A DNA stretch of 64,000 nt from Parabacteroides chinchillae. GTDB lineage: Bacteria > Bacteroidota > Bacteroidia > Bacteroidales > Tannerellaceae. The stretch covers positions 62,001 to 126,000 of the forward strand of contig NZ_FNVS01000010.1 in NCBI RefSeq assembly GCF_900108035.1. Reading direction: 5' to 3'. Position numbers and translations under genes: made by a program. This document shows positions 47,014-54,883 of the stretch, piece by piece. The notes beneath the pieces were generated by a model. The model was given only the letters and a program-made list of their open reading frames with translations, was not told where the DNA came from and did no database searches. The first letter of the stretch is position 1, and every line of letters begins with the position of its first letter.

Positions 47014-49518
47014 TTATTGTTTCTGTTCCTTTCTCTTTTCGGCTATCTGGCGGATAGCCGCCTCTATGTCCCCGCCCAACTTTTCGGCAAGGGCATACAC
47101 CTCCATCTTTTCCGTCTCTTCGGTCGTGTATGCCAGATACTCCTGCGTACTGACCTCTGTGGCATAGACGGCAGACTGCGTTCCTCCCAAGCCTATCCAG
47201 ACCTCCTTATACAGCCTTGAAGGGTCATTCGCCTGATTGATGGAGAGTATCTGCGCCTTCTCCTTGTCGGTAAGTCCCAAAAGCGACTGTATCGCGTCGA
47301 ACTTGTTCATGAACTTGCGTTGGTCGAGTAGGATTTTACAGTCGGAGTTGTTGATAATGGACTCCTTGACTATCTCGGAAGAAATGATGTCTTCCACCTC
47401 CTGCGTCACGATAATCGCCTCGCCGTAGAACTTTCTGACCGTCTTGTAGAGGTACTTTATATAGGATGCCATGTTTGCCGAAGCGATAGCCTTCCAAGCC
47501 TCTTCGATTGCAATGACCTTCCTGATACCTTTCAGCCTGCGCATCTTGTTGATGAACAGTTCCATAATGATGATGGTCGTTACAGGGAACAGGATAGGAT
47601 GATCCTTTATGGCATCTATTTCAAAGACGATGAACCGCTTGTGCAGCAAGTCCAGCTGCTTGTCGGAATTGAGCAGGTAGTCATATTCGCCTCCCTTGTA
47701 GTACGGCTCCAGCACATTGAGGAATCCGGCAAGGTCGAAGTCTTTCTCCCTTACTTTCTTTTCCTCCAGCCTGACACTGTATTCCGTCTTTACAAACTCG
47801 TAGAACGAATTGAAAGAGGGTACGATACTGTCATCCTCCCTGATACGGGAGATGTAGAGGGATACCGCATTGGAGAGTGCCACCTCCTCCGCGCGTGTGG
47901 CGGGTTCGTTGTCCTTCTTCCACAGCGTGAGCAGCAGGGTCTTGATGCTTTCCCTTTTCTCGATGTCGAAAACCTTGTCCTCCGTGAAGAAGGGGTTGAA
48001 CGATATGGGGTTCGTGTCGGTATAGGTATAATAGATACCGTCTTCCCCGTGCGTCTTGCGGTTTATAATCTCGCACAATCCCTGATAACTGTTACCCGTG
48101 TCCACGATGACGATATGGGAGCCTTGCTCGTGGTACTGCCTCACGAAATGGTTCATGAAAAACGACTTGCCGCTGCCCGAAGGTCCGAGGACGAACTTGT
48201 TCCTGTTGGTCGTCACGCCCCGTTTCATCGGGAGGTCGCTGATGTCCAGATGTAACGGCTTGCCCGTCAGCCTGTCCACCATCTTCATCCCGAAAGGCGA
48301 TACCGAACTCCGGTAGTTGGTCTCCTCCGTGAACAGGCAGACCGACTGCTCGATGAACGTGTAGAAACTCTCTTCGGACGGAAAATCCGCCTCGTTGCCG
48401 GGTATGCCTGCCCAGAACAAGGTCGGGCAGTCCACCGTGTTGTACCGGGGCGTACACTCCATTGCGGCAAGCTGGCTGCCCGTATCGTTCTTTATCCGTT
48501 TCATCTCGTCCGTGTCCTCGCCCCACGCCATCACGTTGAAATGGGCACGGACGGAGGTCAGACCGAAGCTGTGCGCCTCGTTCAGATATTCCTCGATCCA
48601 CTCCTGATTGATGGCGTTAGAACGGCTGTAACGGGAGAGCGACTGCATATTGCGGGCGGACTTCTCGAAGCGTTTCAGGTTCTCGTCGCTGTTGTCGATA
48701 AAGATATACTGGTTATACAGATGATTGCACGGGAGTAGCAGACCGAGCGGGCTGGCAAACGACAGGCGACAATCGCTCCGGTCGGTGGACAGCCGCTCAT
48801 AACGGCTGTCCGTGGCTACATTCGACGGCATATCGTCCACATCCGAAAGGGTATGCAGGCAAAGCCGTTTGTCCCCGATACGCATCTCTCCGGCTGAAAG
48901 GGCGATGTCTTGCAGACAGGTCGCCTCTTCAGTGGACAGGGAGAAGTATTGCTCTATCAGTCCCGCTTTCCCTTTCGTACCGGTAATCTCTTCATCGGAA
49001 AGGCGACGCAGGCGGACAAAGCCGGAGTCGTTCATAATCCTCACGAACTGATCCGTCGCTTCAAGGAACTTCAAAGCCGTGTCCTTGTCGCCAACCTCTT
49101 TCGGAATGATGAAGCCCCTGCACAGCGTACTGAAATTGCTTTGCCTGCGGTTGCGCTCTTTCGTCGTCTTCGTCAGGAACAGGTAGCACTTATGGTTCAG
49201 GAAAGGTCGCTCGTTGAAGTGCCGCTCGAAAGAACGGCTCAAAAAGCTCATGTCCTCCTTTTGCAGTTCCGGCTTGTAGTTCTCCTTGACAAACCAATCC
49301 TGCTTGTGGACGATACAATAGTCGGGCAACACCTTTATAGCCTTGCACCACGCCCCGTGTATGGCTTCGTATTCCGCCGACGTGACGGTATAGATTTCCG
49401 GAAGCGTAACCTCGAAAGCGGCCGTGATGTCGGCATCTTTCGACACGATACAGCCGTTCTCCACGCTCATGAGCGGAAACTTGCTTTCCAGCGTGGCGGC
49501 TTTCATAATGTTTCTCAT
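47014..49518 (-). CDS. traG: TraG family conjugation ATPase (VirB4-like)
   Basis: 834 aa from ATG 49518 (MRNIMKAATLESKFPLMSV), which overlaps the traF stop by 4 bp; an upstream in-frame ATG at 49662 lies inside traF. The N-terminal VirB4-type domain is followed by the ATPase core: Walker A FVLGPSGSGKSFFMNHF, LTLWKKDNEPATRAEEVALSNAV, Walker B KVIAIEEAWKAIA, and FNPFFTEDKVF. It powers pilus or channel assembly at the inner membrane. Confidence 0.96.
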   Translation of the reverse strand: MRNIMKAATLESKFPLMSVENGCIVSKDADITAAFEVTLPEIYTVTSAEYEAIHGAWCKAIKVLPDYCIVHKQDWFVKENYKPELQKEDMSFLSRSFERHFNERPFLNHKCYLFLTKTTKERNRRQSNFSTLCRGFIIPKEVGDKDTALKFLEATDQFVRIMNDSGFVRLRRLSDEEITGTKGKAGLIEQYFSLSTEEATCLQDIALSAGEMRIGDKRLCLHTLSDVDDMPSNVATDSRYERLSTDRSDCRLSFASPLGLLLPCNHLYNQYIFIDNSDENLKRFEKSARNMQSLSRYSRSNAINQEWIEEYLNEAHSFGLTSVRAHFNVMAWGEDTDEMKRIKNDTGSQLAAMECTPRYNTVDCPTLFWAGIPGNEADFPSEESFYTFIEQSVCLFTEETNYRSSVSPFGMKMVDRLTGKPLHLDISDLPMKRGVTTNRNKFVLGPSGSGKSFFMNHFVRQYHEQGSHIVIVDTGNSYQGLCEIINRKTHGEDGIYYTYTDTNPISFNPFFTEDKVFDIEKRESIKTLLLTLWKKDNEPATRAEEVALSNAVSLYISRIREDDSIVPSFNSFYEFVKTEYSVRLEEKKVREKDFDLAGFLNVLEPYYKGGEYDYLLNSDKQLDLLHKRFIVFEIDAIKDHPILFPVTTIIIMELFINKMRRLKGIRKVIAIEEAWKAIASANMASYIKYLYKTVRKFYGEAIIVTQEVEDIISSEIVKESIINNSDCKILLDQRKFMNKFDAIQSLLGLTDKEKAQILSINQANDPSRLYKEVWIGLGGTQSAVYATEVSTQEYLAYTTEETEKMEVYALAEKLGGDIEAAIRQIAEKRKEQKQ

Positions 49519-49847
49519 CGCTTTGTCTCCTTTCTTCTTTTGGTTGTGAATAATCGGGAGAGGGCTTTCCGGTTGATGATGTAACGGGGACGGCTCTTGG
49601 AAGCAGCGAGCTTCATCAGACCGTATTCCCCGTACTTGCGGTTCAGGTGGAACGTGAGCCACACGAGGATGGAGGCGGATACCGCCCCGAAGCCTATGCA
49701 GACGGCTTGCCCGACACCTGCCATATACATCACGACAAACAGGACGAAGACCGCCAGCAGACCGCCGCAGAATATAAACAGGTACTGCGCCTTCAGACCC
49801 TTGAACTCAACCGAGCGTCCTATACCCTTGTTGATGGTATATTCCAT
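49515..49847 (-). CDS. traF: Conjugative transposon protein TraF (DUF4133)
   Basis: 110 aa, two membrane helices (about residues 20-62) after MEYTINKGIGRSVEFKGLKAQYL, then HLNRKYGEYGLMKLAASKSRP. VirB3-like position directly before the VirB4-like traG, with which it overlaps. Confidence 0.92.
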   Translation of the reverse strand: MEYTINKGIGRSVEFKGLKAQYLFIFCGGLLAVFVLFVVMYMAGVGQAVCIGFGAVSASILVWLTFHLNRKYGEYGLMKLAASKSRPRYIINRKALSRLFTTKRRKETKR

Positions 49848-49866
49848 TGTCTCCTCTGTTTTGGGA

Positions 49867-50163
49867 TTAAAGGAAGAAGGAACGGAGGATGGTCGCAGCC
49901 ACGATAAGGAAAATACACGCGCCGAACCAGCTTGCAGCCGTCTTGCTCGTGTCGGGGTCGCCCGAAGAAAACTTCCCGTACACTTTCACGCCGCCGATGA
50001 GTCCCACGACTGCACCGATAGCGTAAATCAATTTCGTTACGGGGTCGAAGTAGGATGTCACCATACTCGTTGCCTCCGTGATACCTGCCATGCCGTTACC
50101 TTGTGCAAAGGCTGAACTTGCAGCCAGAATAAGGGCTGCGAACAAGAAAATCTTTTTTGTCAT
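49867..50163 (-). CDS. traE: Conjugative transposon protein TraE (DUF4134)
   Basis: 98 aa: signal peptide (MTKKIFLFAALILAASSAFAQG), then GMAGITEATSMVTSYFDPVTKLIYAIGAVVGLIGGVKVY and a second hydrophobic helix. VirB2/pilin-like in size and topology. Confidence 0.92.
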   Translation of the reverse strand: MTKKIFLFAALILAASSAFAQGNGMAGITEATSMVTSYFDPVTKLIYAIGAVVGLIGGVKVYGKFSSGDPDTSKTAASWFGACIFLIVAATILRSFFL

Positions 50164-50303
50164 AATAAACTGTTTTTTTGTGCCGGAGGGGTGGATAGTC
50201 CCTCCGACGGGTTGATACTGTTTTATTTTTGGATTTAGTGGTACTGTTTTAAGGGTACAACTACCCGTAATCTCTTTCTTTCATCGTTTTTCGTTTTTAA
50301 TTG

Positions 50304-51005
50304 TCAGACAAAATCCCGGATGTCGAAGTCGTCAATGTTATCCGACAAGACGGGTATTGTTTGGGACCCGACCGACCTGACCTTCTTATTCCCCCCTTTT
50401 GAGATAGTAGGCTTATTCTCATAAAGGTCGATCAGTTCCCTTATCTTTCCGACAATGGCAGGTCTTTTTGCTGTCACTGTCTCATACAGTTCATTGCTCT
50501 TCATTTCGTGGAACACTTCTCCGGCTTTACGCTTTTCGGAGTCTGTCGCTTCGGTATTGCCAGCCGTTCGGATTGCCTCGTTCATGTCTTCGATGGTCGC
50601 TCCACTGGCATATTCCCCGGCTTCGTCCTCTTCTCCGCCCGCATATTCCACAGGTACATCGGAAAGGCGTGTATCGCTGAAAGCAGTGTCCAGATCTTCA
50701 TCAGGCAAGCGCATGGACGGCTGTTTCTCCGATTCGTCTGCAAAGGTAATATCGTCTTTCTCAATCGCTTCACCTTCAACGGGAACGGTAGCTTGTGGAA
50801 CTGCCGTGTCTCCGGTCGTCCTACCTTTGGACATCTTGAACAGGCTTTTACCCACGATATTCGTGTCGCTTTCCGCCTCTGACTGCCTTGAAGCCTTTTC
50901 CGGTTTCTCATCTTGTCGCTCCTGTCTCTTTTCATGCAGCAGGTAAAAGACCAGCCACATATTATAGAGGAGCAGGATGGCTATCAGTACATTCGTCATG
51001 GGCAT
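50304..51005 (-). CDS. traD: DUF4122 protein (TraD-position)
   Basis: 233 aa, N-terminal membrane helix (NVLIAILLLYNMWLVFYLLH), then an acidic, probably disordered stretch and a C-terminal helical part (MKSNELYETVTAKRPAIVGKIRELIDLYENKPTI). The DUF4122 family is annotated as TraD of CTnDOT-like elements. One base of overlap with the DUF3408 gene upstream. Confidence 0.8.
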   Translation of the reverse strand: MPMTNVLIAILLLYNMWLVFYLLHEKRQERQDEKPEKASRQSEAESDTNIVGKSLFKMSKGRTTGDTAVPQATVPVEGEAIEKDDITFADESEKQPSMRLPDEDLDTAFSDTRLSDVPVEYAGGEEDEAGEYASGATIEDMNEAIRTAGNTEATDSEKRKAGEVFHEMKSNELYETVTAKRPAIVGKIRELIDLYENKPTISKGGNKKVRSVGSQTIPVLSDNIDDFDIRDFV

Positions 51006-51283
51006 CAGAACAAATCGGGACTGCTGTTGCGCAGTCTTGCATTGATTTCATCACGGTGGAGTTCGATATGCTCTTTAAGCACATTGTCAATGTAACAGCC
51101 TATTGTCATGCCATCCGAGAGTGTGCGGACAATCCGTTTGATTTTGCCGTGTGTCTCTTTGCTGATATATACACATTGGCGTACTTCGATTTCTTTTGCC
51201 TCCAGATAACGTGAATAGCCATTTTCTGTACGGGATGAGGTTGTCTTGCCCGTATTTCTGAATAATTTTCTTAAACCTTTCAT
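51005..51283 (-). CDS. DUF3408-like protein (TraC-position)
   Basis: 92 aa. The C-terminal pattern CVYISKETHGKIKRIVRTLSDGMTIGCYIDNVLKEHIELH is a ribbon-helix-helix-type DNA-binding fold typical of DUF3408. Probably an accessory DNA-binding or partition partner of the ParA-like protein encoded two genes upstream. Confidence 0.75.
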   Translation of the reverse strand: MKGLRKLFRNTGKTTSSRTENGYSRYLEAKEIEVRQCVYISKETHGKIKRIVRTLSDGMTIGCYIDNVLKEHIELHRDEINARLRNSSPDLF

Positions 51284-51305
51284 TTTATTGCTGTTTTAAT
51301 GGTTG

Positions 51306-51728
51306 TTAATAAACATCTTCATAATTCTTTTTGTACAGTTTCTTGATAGCCTCCTCATATTCGATGAAGTGCTGTGTCAGCACGTGGTCGATGTAGCCAG
51401 ACAAGGACAGTTCTCCTTTCCCGATAACCTGTACGATACGCATGATACGGTCGTGGTATTCCTTGCATACATAAGCCATCTTGCCGGAACGGGCGGGAGT
51501 GCGGGATGTCCTGATGAAACGCTCCAGATATTCTTCCTCTATGGGTACGGCTGTCTGCTTTACGGGACGTGCCCGTTTTTCTCCGCCGGATTCCCGTGTG
51601 GGTTCTGCCGCTGCACCGTTGCCGGTTTCCTTGCCACTGTCCCTGCGGGTGGCGGACGGGGGCAGTTCCGGGCGGAAGGCTTCCAAGAAATTGCCTGCAT
51701 CTATGTTCACATCAAGTTTCTTTGCCAT
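51306..51728 (-). CDS. DUF3408 protein (TraB-position)
   Basis: 140 aa: a disordered N-terminal half, then KMAYVCKEYHDRIMRIVQVIGKGELSLSGYIDHVLTQHFIEYE, a ribbon-helix-helix-like C-terminal half. Ends directly before the other DUF3408 gene and begins 3 bp after the ParA-like gene, so the three form a partition-like set. Confidence 0.82.
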   Translation of the reverse strand: MAKKLDVNIDAGNFLEAFRPELPPSATRRDSGKETGNGAAAEPTRESGGEKRARPVKQTAVPIEEEYLERFIRTSRTPARSGKMAYVCKEYHDRIMRIVQVIGKGELSLSGYIDHVLTQHFIEYEEAIKKLYKKNYEDVY

Positions 51729-51731
51729 AGC

Positions 51732-52499
51732 TTACGGTTTTGCTTTTACCAACGAGAGGATTTCTTCCACAAGGGCATCGATGTTGCTGCCACGGCACAA
51801 CAGTTTGTCGGGAGGGAAGAGTGTCGAGCGGAACAAGGCTTTGTCCCCGTCTTCCGGACCCTCTTTACGGAAACGCTTGCTGTCCGGGATAAAGTTCTTC
51901 AGTATGGTAAGCCCCATTTCCCCTGCAATTTTCTCGTAAATATCGTAGAGGTCGGTCTTTTCCCTTTTGTCCACCATGTTCCATAGCAGATACAGACCTT
52001 TGATGTTGGATTGTCCCGTACTGACGAGCGTGTCATTCACAAGCCCGGCGAAGGTCAGGGAACTTTCCATAACCACACGGTCAGCCGCTATCGGACAAAA
52101 GATATAGTCCATCGTGGCGATGGTGTTGATGACCCCGTGATTATTCACTGTGCCGGGAAAGTCAAAGAAGATGACATCGGGCGGGGTGTCAGTGTCAAGG
52201 AGGCACTTGACGGTTTCGATGGCATCTTCGGGACGGCTCTCCAATATCGGGTACGCCCGTTTGGAGATTTTCTTGAACTGCTCGAAAGCGAGCTTTTTCA
52301 GGTAGGGGTTGCGTTCAACATTCCTCAGGTCCCGTTCCCTCATGTCCGTAACGCTGAACTGCGGATAATCACAATCCACCACGGCTACATTGTAGCCTTT
52401 TACATAGTGGAGAAAACTTGCCGTCAGTACGGTAAGTGTCGTTTTTCCTGCACCGCCTTTCTGGGTAGAGAAGGCAATAAAAATCGGATCTTTCTTCAT
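51732..52499 (-). CDS. traA: ParA-family ATPase, conjugative transposon protein TraA
   Basis: 255 aa. The deviant Walker A FSTQKGGAGKTTLTVL (residues about 10-25) and the AVVDCDYPQFSV and VIFFDFPGTVNN motifs show a ParA/MinD ATPase. First gene of the minus-strand tra operon; with the two DUF3408 proteins it may position or stabilise the circular form. Confidence 0.92.
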   Translation of the reverse strand: MKKDPIFIAFSTQKGGAGKTTLTVLTASFLHYVKGYNVAVVDCDYPQFSVTDMRERDLRNVERNPYLKKLAFEQFKKISKRAYPILESRPEDAIETVKCLLDTDTPPDVIFFDFPGTVNNHGVINTIATMDYIFCPIAADRVVMESSLTFAGLVNDTLVSTGQSNIKGLYLLWNMVDKREKTDLYDIYEKIAGEMGLTILKNFIPDSKRFRKEGPEDGDKALFRSTLFPPDKLLCRGSNIDALVEEILSLVKAKP

Positions 52500-52716
52500 A
52501 CGCTTTTCTTTTTTAATGGTTGATACTTATGTTATTATTTCAGGCATACAGCCTGTTTGTCTGTTTCTTTGTCGTCCTGTCAAACCATTGGTCTGATTAT
52601 CTGACCTCCGGCTGTACGACCTGTATATGTTATGGCTTGTGTACCTGTGGGCAAATACATATATCCGTGTGTCTGGCAGCAGGCATTATGATTTGTATGT
52701 ATATCGGTCTGCCGTA

Positions 52717-52758
52717 TGACACACCGGCAATCTTACTTGCAGGTCTGTCGGTGTGTCA
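52717..52758. repeat. Inverted repeat TGACACACCG in the traA-mobA region
   Basis: Perfect 10-bp arms at 52717-52726 and 52749-52758, 22 bases apart, each flanked by a copy of CCGTATGA in the same orientation. Two superimposed repeat types suggest a binding region. Confidence 0.55.
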
Positions 52759-52873
52759 GCCGTATGATACGAACATCTGTCTGCCGGCTGTCCGAATAAC
52801 CGTAATACAGGTTTGTCAGCCATTTCGTCTGCAAATAAACAAGCATTTTTGCATACCGACACCATGTCGGAAC

Positions 52874-52909
52874 CAAGTGGAAGCAAGTGGCACAGGTGGC
52901 AGCGAGTGG
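52874..52909. repeat. Four GTGG repeats at helical spacing
   Basis: CAAGTGG, CAAGTGG, CAGGTGG and CGAGTGG begin at 52874, 52884, 52893 and 52903, i.e. 10, 9 and 10 bases apart, placing all on one face of the DNA. This is iteron-like. Confidence 0.55.
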
Positions 52910-52946
52910 AATAGGTAATTTCTTGATTACGTGCGTATAATAGCAG

Positions 52947-52954
52947 TAATTTTG
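52947..52954 (+). promoter_or_regulatory. Candidate -7 box of the mob operon
   Basis: TAATTTTG followed by C (TAnnTTTG) with an upstream TTG at 52923-52925, 21 bases away. It would give a leader of about 260 bases containing the hairpin cluster. Confidence 0.5.
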
Positions 52955-53063
52955 CGCCCAAGCGACAAGGAACGCCGCCGATGTTTCATCGGCTGTTACA
53001 GACAGTTTGCTCCCAATCCGTCCGAAGGCGGATTTTTGTGTTCACCAGAACACAGCAAGGTAT

Positions 53064-53149
53064 GTTTTGAGTAACTCAAAACCTTTCGGGTAACTCCCGA
53101 AAGCCTTGCCCTTGCAGGGGGCTGGCTTCCTCTCCGAAGTCGGGAAGCC
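53064..53149. repeat. Hairpin cluster upstream of mobA (candidate oriT core)
   Basis: Three inverted repeats in a row: GTTTTGAGT-A-ACTCAAAAC (53064-53082), CTTTCGGG-TAACT-CCCGAAAG (53083-53103), and GGCTTCC / GGAAGCC (53124-53130, 53143-53149). The first two share TAACT in or at the loop and abut without a gap. Confidence 0.6.
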
Positions 53150-53220
53150 TGTCTGAAACCTGCGGTTGGAAATATCAAAAGCGGTGGCTTATGTCGTGAT
53201 ACCACTAAATCCAAAGTAAT

Positions 53221-53646
53221 ATGAGTAAAGGACAGAAAAAAGGGGGACGAACCCCCAAGTTGAAACCAAAGACGCATCTCGTCATGCTGCGTTTTGACGA
53301 TGATGAATGGGCAAAACTGCTCACAATGCACGAACAGTCAGGTGTAAATGCGCGGGCTGTTTTTATCAAGGCGCACTTCTTCGGGTTGCCGTTCCGTGTG
53401 CTGACAGAGGACAAGAACCTCGTGGAATACTATACACGGCTTTCCTCTTTTCACGCACAATACCGTGCCGTCGGGAATAATTACAACCAAGTAGTGAAGG
53501 AACTGAAGAGCCGTTTTTCCGAGAAAAAGGCAATGGCTTTGCTGTATAAATTGGAAAAATGTACGCTGGAGTTGGTCGCTATCAGTCACGATATTGTTCA
53601 ACTTACCAAAGATTTTGAAGCCCGATGGTCGCAAAAATCAGTATAG
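53221..53646 (+). CDS. mobA: Mobilization accessory protein MobA
   Basis: 141 aa, basic N terminus (MSKGQKKGGRTPKLKPK), a ribbon-helix-helix-like part (LRFDDDEWAKLLTMHEQSG) and the MobC/relaxosome family motif YRAVGNNYNQVVKELKSRFS. Binds oriT and loads the relaxase. Its 3' end overlaps the relaxase start by 22 bp. Confidence 0.88.
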   Translation: MSKGQKKGGRTPKLKPKTHLVMLRFDDDEWAKLLTMHEQSGVNARAVFIKAHFFGLPFRVLTEDKNLVEYYTRLSSFHAQYRAVGNNYNQVVKELKSRFSEKKAMALLYKLEKCTLELVAISHDIVQLTKDFEARWSQKSV

Positions 53647-54872
53647 GAAGTTCACTTTATGGTGCATTGGCGTACAACGGGGAGAAGATAAACAAGGAGG
53701 AAGGACGGTTGCTTGCCACCAACAAAATCTTCGACAACTGCACGGGCAAGCTGGACATCGCTCGTGCGATGGAGGATTTCAGCCGCCATCTTTCGCCTCA
53801 TATCCGCACCGAGAAACCGGTTATCCATATCTCGCTGAACCCCCATCCCGATGACCGTCTGACAGACACCGAGCTGGAGGGCATTGCAAGGGAATATATG
53901 GAGAAGATGGGGTACGGCAGTCAGCCGTATATAGTGTTCAAGCACGAGGACATAGACCGTCATCACCTGCATATCGTATCTATCCGGGTGGATGAAAACG
54001 GGCGTTGCCTGAACAATGCCTACAATTTTCACAGGAGCAAAGCCATCACGAGGGAGATGGAGGAGAAATACGGGTTGCACAAGGCGGAACGCAAGCGCAA
54101 CCGGCAGGACAATCCGTTGCGAAAAGTGGACATATCGGCTGGGGATGTGAGAAAGCAGGTAGCGAATACCGTCAAGGGAGTGCTTGCCACATACCGTTTT
54201 CAGTCGATGGGAGAATACAGGGCATTGCTCTCGCTCTACAATGTGGCAGTGGAGGAACCGCGTGGCATCGTGAACGGTCGGGAGTACCACGGGCTGGTCT
54301 ATTCCGCCACGGATGATGCCGGGAACAAGGTCGGCAATCCGTTCAAATCGTCCCGTATCGGAAAGGGTACGGGATATGAAGCGGTGGAAACACGCTTTGC
54401 CAAGTCTAAGGAATACATACGGACAAAGAAACTTGCCGGCATGACCAAACGGACTGTCCTTGCAGCACTGCAAAAGACCTTCCACAAGGAGGAATTTGTC
54501 CGGCTGCTGCATGACAAGGGCATAGATACGGTATTCCGCTTCACCGATACCGGGCGAATTTACGGGGCGACATTCATAGACCACCGCACGGGCTGCGTGT
54601 TGAATGGCTCACGCATGGGCAAGGAACTTTCCGCCAATGCCTTGCAGGAACATTTCACACTGCCGTTTGTAGGAGAAATGCCGATACCGCTTACACTTCC
54701 GTCGGACAATACCCCTGCGATGGCTGTCGGGGACAGCGTGGGCGAAGAGTGGGAATACACTTCCGGCTTGGGACTGCTATCCGGTGATTCTTCTGGAACG
54801 GACGCACAGGAGGAAGCCTTTGCCCGCAATCTCAGAAGAAAGAAGAAAAAGAAAAATCAACGTAAAATCTAA
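53625..54872 (+). CDS. mobB: Relaxase MobB
   Basis: 415 aa MOB-type relaxase. The metal motif is KHEDIDRHHLHIVS (His107, Asp109, His114, His116); the N terminus LYGALAYN provides candidate catalytic tyrosines (Tyr12, Tyr17). It nicks oriT and pilots the transferred strand. Its C terminus is basic (RRKKKKKNQRKI). Confidence 0.93.
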   Translation: MVAKISIGSSLYGALAYNGEKINKEEGRLLATNKIFDNCTGKLDIARAMEDFSRHLSPHIRTEKPVIHISLNPHPDDRLTDTELEGIAREYMEKMGYGSQPYIVFKHEDIDRHHLHIVSIRVDENGRCLNNAYNFHRSKAITREMEEKYGLHKAERKRNRQDNPLRKVDISAGDVRKQVANTVKGVLATYRFQSMGEYRALLSLYNVAVEEPRGIVNGREYHGLVYSATDDAGNKVGNPFKSSRIGKGTGYEAVETRFAKSKEYIRTKKLAGMTKRTVLAALQKTFHKEEFVRLLHDKGIDTVFRFTDTGRIYGATFIDHRTGCVLNGSRMGKELSANALQEHFTLPFVGEMPIPLTLPSDNTPAMAVGDSVGEEWEYTSGLGLLSGDSSGTDAQEEAFARNLRRKKKKKNQRKI

Positions 54873-54883
54873 AAATTGAAATT

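Larger units (their letters stand above)
52500..53220. other. traA-mobA divergent intergenic region, likely oriT and regulatory region
   Basis: The stretch between two divergent operons holds a perfect inverted repeat (52717-52758), helically spaced GTGG repeats (52874-52909), a plus-strand promoter candidate (52947-52954) and a cluster of hairpins (53064-53149). The long plus-strand ORF across 52520-52918 is composed of Cys-rich repeats created by these motifs and is not called as a gene. Confidence 0.6.

Noticed and set aside
52520-52918. A 132-codon plus-strand ORF in the traA-mobA gap
   Set aside because: Composition is Cys/Pro-rich and follows local DNA repeats; no start signal or family resemblance, and it covers the likely oriT/operator region.
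53221-53646. mobA as a transcription repressor
   Set aside because: The ribbon-helix-helix part alone would allow this, but the YRAVGNNYNQ motif and overlap with the relaxase gene fit a relaxosome accessory protein.
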